NCBI GenBank assembly: GCA_049514555.1
Contig: JBEKUY010000004.1
Location: 186,001 to 250,000 of the forward strand
Length of the DNA: 64,000 bases
Direction of reading: 5' to 3'
DNA from: JBEKUY01 sp049514555
GTDB lineage: Bacteria > Acidobacteriota > Terriglobia > Acidiferrales > UBA7541
Shown one piece after another: positions 60,271 through 64,000 of the stretch (positions within the stretch are counted from its first letter, which is position 1; each line of letters starts with the position of its first letter). The notes below the pieces were generated by a model. It was not told the origin of the DNA. It did not search any database and worked only from the letters and a program-made list of their open reading frames with translations. The translations under genes and the position numbers were made by a program.

Positions 60271-61089
60271 GTGGCAAACCAAGGCTCACTAATCTCTCCC
60301 AAAATCACCGCCGCGCTTCTCGCGGCTGTCGCTGCGCTTCTGCTCGTTCTTGTTGGCCATGCCGCCCAGACCCATAAGCCCCGGCGTGCACCGCGCACGG
60401 CAAAGCCGGCGCCGGCTCCTGTTTTACCCCTGCGGCCGGGCGAAGTTCTCGACTATACCGCGAACTTCTTGAAACTCAACAACGTCGCCACGATCCGCCT
60501 CTCGGTGAATGAGCGGCGCGAATTCTATGGCCGCCCGGCCTGGCACCTGCAGGCCTTCGCGCATACGCTAAACCCGCTGCGCATGATCTTCGAACTCGAC
60601 GATCAATTCGACTCTTACAGCGATGCCTCGACGCTCGCCTCGCTGCAGTATGAGCTGCACCTGCACGAGCGCGGGCAGACGGTGGACAGCCTCCTGCGGA
60701 TGACCACCGGCCAAGAGCTCGCTCAACCCTCGCAACGCGGGGTAGCCCTGGCGCGCGTCCTGCCAGGAACGCGCGATCCTCTCGGGATGGCGCAGTTTCT
60801 GCGCACGGTGGATTGGGCCAAGACGAAGGAAGTGCGCGCGCCGGTCTATGACGGCCGTCAGCTCTATGATGTCGTGGCCAGGCTGGTTGAATCTGCTGCC
60901 AAAGTGCAGGTTCCCGCCGGCACTTACTCGGTTTCCAGGATCGAGCTGCGCGTCTTCGAGCGCGGTATGGAATTGAAGAACACGCACTTTGCTCTCTCAC
61001 TGGCCAATGACGCCGCGCGCACGCCCGTTCTGCTCGAAGCGGAGATGCCGTACGGGAGCGCCCAAGTCCAGTTGACCCGCTCGCAATAG
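60271..61089 (+). CDS. DUF3108 family protein
   Basis: A 272-residue exported or membrane-anchored protein. The N-terminal ITAALLAAVAALLLVLVGH is a signal or anchor, followed by a basic and proline-rich linker. The DUF3108 domain covers the rest: PGEVLDYTANFLKLNNVATI near its start, HTLNPLRMIFELDDQFDSY, and DPLGMAQFLRTVDW. The family is found in many proteobacteria and related groups and has no known reaction. The start is GTG 60271 (VANQGSLISP) with GGAGG 12 bases upstream, a rather long spacing; later starts are possible. It is convergent with gmhA (3-base gap). Confidence 0.82.
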   Translation: MANQGSLISPKITAALLAAVAALLLVLVGHAAQTHKPRRAPRTAKPAPAPVLPLRPGEVLDYTANFLKLNNVATIRLSVNERREFYGRPAWHLQAFAHTLNPLRMIFELDDQFDSYSDASTLASLQYELHLHERGQTVDSLLRMTTGQELAQPSQRGVALARVLPGTRDPLGMAQFLRTVDWAKTKEVRAPVYDGRQLYDVVARLVESAAKVQVPAGTYSVSRIELRVFERGMELKNTHFALSLANDAARTPVLLEAEMPYGSAQVQLTRSQ

Positions 61090-61092
61090 CGC

Positions 61093-61686
61093 CTACTGGC
61101 GCGCGGCGCCGCCGGAAACCATCTGTTCCATGAGAGCGATGGTGATATGCCCCATCGTGATGTGCGCTTCCTGGATGCGCTGCGGGTCGCGTGACGGCAC
61201 GTTGAGGAGCAAGTCCACTTTCTCCGCGAGCGCCCCGCCGGTTTCCCCCGTGAAGGCCACCAGAAACGCTCCCCGGAGACGCCCCGCCTCCACGCCGCGC
61301 ACGATATTCGGGCTCGTGCCGCTTGTCGAAAGGGCCACGAGCACATCCTGCGGGCCGGCAAGCGACTCGATCTGCCGCGAGAAGATACGGTCGAAGCCGT
61401 AGTCGTTTCCCGCCGCCGTCACCACCGAAGGATTCGTCGTCAAGGCCAGCGCCGCAAGCCCAGGCCGCTCCGCGCGCAGCCGCACCACCAGCTCCGCGGC
61501 CATGTGCTGCGCGTCCGCCGCGCTGCCTCCGTTCCCGAAAAAGATGAGTTTGCCTCCCGCGCGCAACGATTCTGCCGACCGCTTGGCGAATTGCGCCATG
61601 CGGCCGAGGAGTTCCCTGGAAAAGCTGTGTTTGACGCGACAGCTCTCCTCCAGTTGCCGGCGGATTTCTTCGAGGTACGGGCTCAT
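61093..61686 (-). CDS. gmhA: Sedoheptulose-7-phosphate isomerase GmhA-like SIS protein
   Basis: A 197-residue SIS-domain isomerase, probably converting sedoheptulose 7-phosphate to heptose 7-phosphate for LPS inner core or a surface glycan. Family motifs: LIFFGNGGSAADAQHMAAELV with the sugar-phosphate loop, ALTTNPSVVTAAGNDYGFDRIFSRQI, ALSTSGTSPNIVRGV and the C-terminal IQEAHITMGHITIALMEQM with a metal-coordinating Gln/His. It follows the UDP-sugar dehydrogenase gene by six bases; no other heptose genes (hldE, gmhB) are nearby. GAGGGG precedes ATG 61686. Confidence 0.92.
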   Translation of the reverse strand: MSPYLEEIRRQLEESCRVKHSFSRELLGRMAQFAKRSAESLRAGGKLIFFGNGGSAADAQHMAAELVVRLRAERPGLAALALTTNPSVVTAAGNDYGFDRIFSRQIESLAGPQDVLVALSTSGTSPNIVRGVEAGRLRGAFLVAFTGETGGALAEKVDLLLNVPSRDPQRIQEAHITMGHITIALMEQMVSGGAARQ

Positions 61687-61692
61687 CGCCCC

Positions 61693-63048
61693 TCAGCAGA
61701 GAACAATCTTCTCGCGATGGCGCATCAGGCGCCGCGTGGCATTGCGCGTATCGACCACCAGCTTCGCGCCGTCTGCGATCGCGGCGTAGTCGTAGGTGGA
61801 GTGGTCCGTGGCGATCACCACGCAGTCGTAAGAGGCCAACGTTTGCGGAGTCAGCGGCACGGATTTCATCTGTCCGTAGTCGTAATGCCGCATTTTGTGG
61901 AGTTGCGGAAAGTGAGGATCGTTGTAGTCGAGGTGTGCCCCGCGCTCGATGAGCAGCTGCATGATCTTAAGCGAGGGCGATTCGCGCAGGTCATCCACGT
62001 CCTTCTTGTAAGCCACGCCCAGCAAGAGCACGCGCGAGCCCTTCAAGCTCTTCTGGTGCTGGTTGAGCGCGCCGCTGATGGCCTCGACCACGTGATACGG
62101 CATCGCGGTGTTGACCTCGCCCGCCAGCTCGATGAACCGCGTCGCGAAATCGTATTCACGCGCCTTCCACGAGAGGTAGAAGGGGTCCACAGGAATGCAG
62201 TGGCCGCCCAGTCCGGGCCCGGGATAGAACGGCATGAAACCGAACGGCTTGGTCGCGGCCGCGTCAATCACCTCCCAGATGTCCATGCCCATGCGCAGGC
62301 AAAGCAGCTTCAGTTCGTTGACCAGCGCGATGTTCACGCACCGGAAGATGTTTTCGAGCAGCTTGGCCATTTCCGCCGCCCGCGTCGAGCTGACCGGCAC
62401 GACCCGCCCGACGATCTGCGCGTACAGCGCCTGCGCCGCGCGTCCGCTCGGCGGATTCACCCCCCCCACAACCTTCGGAATCTGGGCTAACCCGAAGTGC
62501 TTGTTGCCCGGGTCTTCGCGTTCCGGTGAAAACGCCAGGAAGAAATCGCACGGAATATTCTCCGCGTCGGGACCGCTGGCAATCGGACAGCGCATCCCGC
62601 TCTTTTCCAGGATCGGCAAAACCATCTCTTCCGTCGTGCCCGGGTAAGTCGTGGATTCCAACACCACGAGCTGTCCCTTCTGCAGGTTCGGGCTGATCGC
62701 TTTCGCCGTTTGCTCCACGTAACTGAGATCGGGCTCGCGGCGCTCGTCGAGCGGCGTCGGAACGCAGATGAGGATGGCATCCACCTCGCGCAGCCGCGTG
62801 AAATCGCTGGTCGCCGAGAAATGCTTGCTGATCACGAACTGCTGGATCTTCGTCTGCGGAATGTGCTCGATGTAGCTTTTTCCGGCGTTCAGCTTGCTCA
62901 CTTTTGCCGGATCCACGTCGAAGCCGATGACGCGATGGCCGGCTTCAGCAAAACGCAGCGCGAGGGGCAGACCCACGTAACCGCAGCCGATGATGCCGAC
63001 TTTGAGTTGTGAGCCCTTGAAGTGCTCGGGTTTGCGGTCTGTCGCCAT
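61693..63048 (-). CDS. Nucleotide-sugar (UDP-HexNAc) dehydrogenase, WbpA/TviB-like
   Basis: A 451-residue UDP-sugar 6-dehydrogenase of the UDP-ManNAc/GlcNAc type. The Rossmann domain has VGIIGCGYVGLPLALRFAEAGH, VDAILICVPTPLDERREPDLS and VLESTTYPGTTEEMV. The catalytic cysteine is in PGPGLGGHCIPVDPFYLSW; LLGVAYKKDVDDLRESPSLKIM closes the fold. The LPLALRF and GHCIPVDP segments favour the UDP-HexNAc branch over UDP-glucose. ATG 63048 is chosen because GGAG precedes it; the frame extends 29 codons upstream. With gmhA and the epimerase it suggests a second surface-glycan or LPS sugar set. Confidence 0.93.
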   Translation of the reverse strand: MATDRKPEHFKGSQLKVGIIGCGYVGLPLALRFAEAGHRVIGFDVDPAKVSKLNAGKSYIEHIPQTKIQQFVISKHFSATSDFTRLREVDAILICVPTPLDERREPDLSYVEQTAKAISPNLQKGQLVVLESTTYPGTTEEMVLPILEKSGMRCPIASGPDAENIPCDFFLAFSPEREDPGNKHFGLAQIPKVVGGVNPPSGRAAQALYAQIVGRVVPVSSTRAAEMAKLLENIFRCVNIALVNELKLLCLRMGMDIWEVIDAAATKPFGFMPFYPGPGLGGHCIPVDPFYLSWKAREYDFATRFIELAGEVNTAMPYHVVEAISGALNQHQKSLKGSRVLLLGVAYKKDVDDLRESPSLKIMQLLIERGAHLDYNDPHFPQLHKMRHYDYGQMKSVPLTPQTLASYDCVVIATDHSTYDYAAIADGAKLVVDTRNATRRLMRHREKIVLC

Positions 63049-63228
63049 GGCGTGGACTCCGTCTCCTCTCGAAGCGAAAGAAATGAACTGCAACTTGGAG
63101 GCCGAGAAACTATAGCAAGAATCCGCAACGGGCAAAAGCCGGGTGTGGCCTGGGTGTCATGCTGATCAAATTCTGTTGCCTCGCACGACTCGTGTACAGG
63201 ATGATGACGCATCTAGGAGGGTCGCGGA

Positions 63229-63627
63229 ATGATGGTTCTGGTGGTCATATTGCTCGGGCTGGCTATCGGGGTCCTGGTGGGATTGATGGGCGTCGGCGGC
63301 GGCATCCTGCTCGTCCCCGCACTCGTCTTCTTGATGCACATGGACCAACATCTCGCCCAGGGCACCTCGCTCTTTATCCTCCTTCCGCCGCTGGGCCTGG
63401 GAGCATTGTCCGTGTACTGGAGACGGCGGCAGGTTGACCTAACCGCTGGCATTCTCTCTGCTGTGGGAATCCTGCTCGGTGCCGACCTGGGCGGCCGGCT
63501 GGCCGTTCACACCGCTTCGCGCGACCTCAAAGGTATATTCGGACTCTTCATGATGGTTGCCGCCGTGCTCCTGTGGCACAAGCCGACTCCGGCACAGGTG
63601 AACCCGGCCGGGAGGAATGATGGCTGA
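63229..63627 (+). CDS. Half-size TauE/SafE family permease
   Basis: A 132-residue membrane protein equal to one half of a normal TauE/SafE anion exporter (about 250 residues). It has MVLVVILLGLAIGVLVGLMGVGGGILLVPALVFL with the conserved GxGGG loop, HLAQGTSLFILLPPLGLGAL, and about four hydrophobic segments. TauE proteins export sulfonates or sulfite, or take up sulphur compounds. It has AGGAGGG before two adjacent ATGs (63229 and 63232). The next gene starts inside its stop and encodes the other half, so the pair likely assembles a full transporter. Confidence 0.87.
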   Translation: MMVLVVILLGLAIGVLVGLMGVGGGILLVPALVFLMHMDQHLAQGTSLFILLPPLGLGALSVYWRRRQVDLTAGILSAVGILLGADLGGRLAVHTASRDLKGIFGLFMMVAAVLLWHKPTPAQVNPAGRNDG

Positions 63628-64000
63628 TTCGCCGCTGCGCCTGGCCGCTATCATTCTCGCCGGAATCGTCGGCGGCGTTGCCGCAGGCATGTTTGGCGTG
63701 GGGGGCGGAATACTGCTCATCGCCTTTCTCGTGCTGGTGTTGGGGTTTGAGCAGCACCGCGCCCAGGGCACCAGCCTTGTGGCGCTGGTTCCACCGACCG
63801 GCTTGCTCGGATTCCTGGAGTACAGCCGCTCCGGTTACGTATCCTGGCGGGTGGGTTTGCTTCTGATGCCCGGCATTTTCTTCGGCGCCGTCGCCGGCAG
63901 CTGGCTGGCACAAACGCTGAAGCCCCGGCGGATGCGCCAGGTTTTTGCAGTGCTGCTTTTCTTGATCGGCGCTTGGCAAGCTTTCTCTGCCTGGGGGCGC
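63620..64000 (+). CDS. Half-size TauE/SafE family permease, cut by the window edge
   Basis: At least 127 codons remain, starting at ATG 63620 with GGAGGAA close upstream, overlapping the previous gene by eight bases. It repeats the first gene's pattern: GVAAGMFGVGGGILLIAFLV, then EQHRAQGTSLVALVPPTGLLGFL. The two genes are clear paralogues. About four hydrophobic segments are visible before the edge. Whether a longer C-terminus follows cannot be seen here. Confidence 0.88.
   Translation, partial: MADSPLRLAAIILAGIVGGVAAGMFGVGGGILLIAFLVLVLGFEQHRAQGTSLVALVPPTGLLGFLEYSRSGYVSWRVGLLLMPGIFFGAVAGSWLAQTLKPRRMRQVFAVLLFLIGAWQAFSAWGR

Overview
The window looks like a chromosomal contig of a GC-rich Gram-negative bacterium. 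An LPS-assembly protein (LptD), periplasmic thiol-redox proteins and a DUF5916/CBM9 outer-membrane barrel point to a double membrane. The tilS-hpt-ftsH order, the DUF5916 and SIMPL proteins and the half-size TauE pair fit an Acidobacteriota-like genome. That placement is inference from gene content; no rRNA or other phylogenetic marker was tested. No rRNA, tRNA, insertion sequence, CRISPR array or prophage was recognised.

Layout. 1-3119 (minus): tilS-hpt-ftsH, with ftsH running off the left edge. 3216-8248 (minus): radical SAM protein, amidase, SIMPL protein and a small Tat-signal protein. 8314-14752 (plus): a compact histidine operon hisI-G-D-C-B-H-F-A, preceded by a promoter, a 23-codon leader peptide with four consecutive His codons and a complete attenuator. 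14809-20244: an MBL-PilZ fusion, a CDF metal exporter, a zinc-ribbon miniprotein, a STAS protein, a DUF1015 protein and a CAP protein, with an exact 39-bp tandem repeat in between. 20385-24863: an accessory-looking stretch with a large unfamiliar zinc-ribbon/PD-(D/E)xK-like protein, small membrane proteins and a CPBP protease. 25136-40826: a phosphatase followed by an extracellular polysaccharide locus (three GT4 glycosyltransferases, transglutaminase-like protein, asparagine synthetase, carbamoyltransferase, WecA-like initiating transferase, FAD reductase, UDP-glucose dehydrogenase, UDP-xylose synthase, DUF218 protein). 40903-49867: fabH, the DUF5916 barrel, a GAF-GGDEF-HD-GYP signalling protein and gltX. 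49852-52294 (minus): a redox operon ccdA-tlpA-cyaY-dsbD-N. 52555-55114 (plus): CDP-alcohol phosphatidyltransferase, HAD phosphatase and a PAP2/Aur1-like protein, probably a lipid head-group pathway. 55060-63048: amidase, lptD, a sugar epimerase, a DUF3108 protein, gmhA and a UDP-sugar dehydrogenase. 63229-end: two half-size TauE/SafE permease genes.

How it works together. The his operon has nearly the whole pathway in overlapping cistrons, but no hisE or histidinol-phosphatase gene is beside it. Its leader shows classic ribosome-stalling attenuation: one 10-nt segment can pair either with a segment just after the His codons or with the terminator's 3' arm. The two sugar loci would supply UDP-glucuronate, UDP-xylose, an epimerised UDP-HexNAc or hexose, and a UDP-uronate for surface glycans. 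LptD and the c-di-GMP proteins (GGDEF/HD-GYP; PilZ on an MBL hydrolase) suggest envelope and biofilm control.

Most notable: the his attenuator, the unfamiliar 765-residue protein at 20385-22682, the MBL-PilZ fusion, the three-gene lipid operon, and a frataxin homologue inside a thiol-redox operon.
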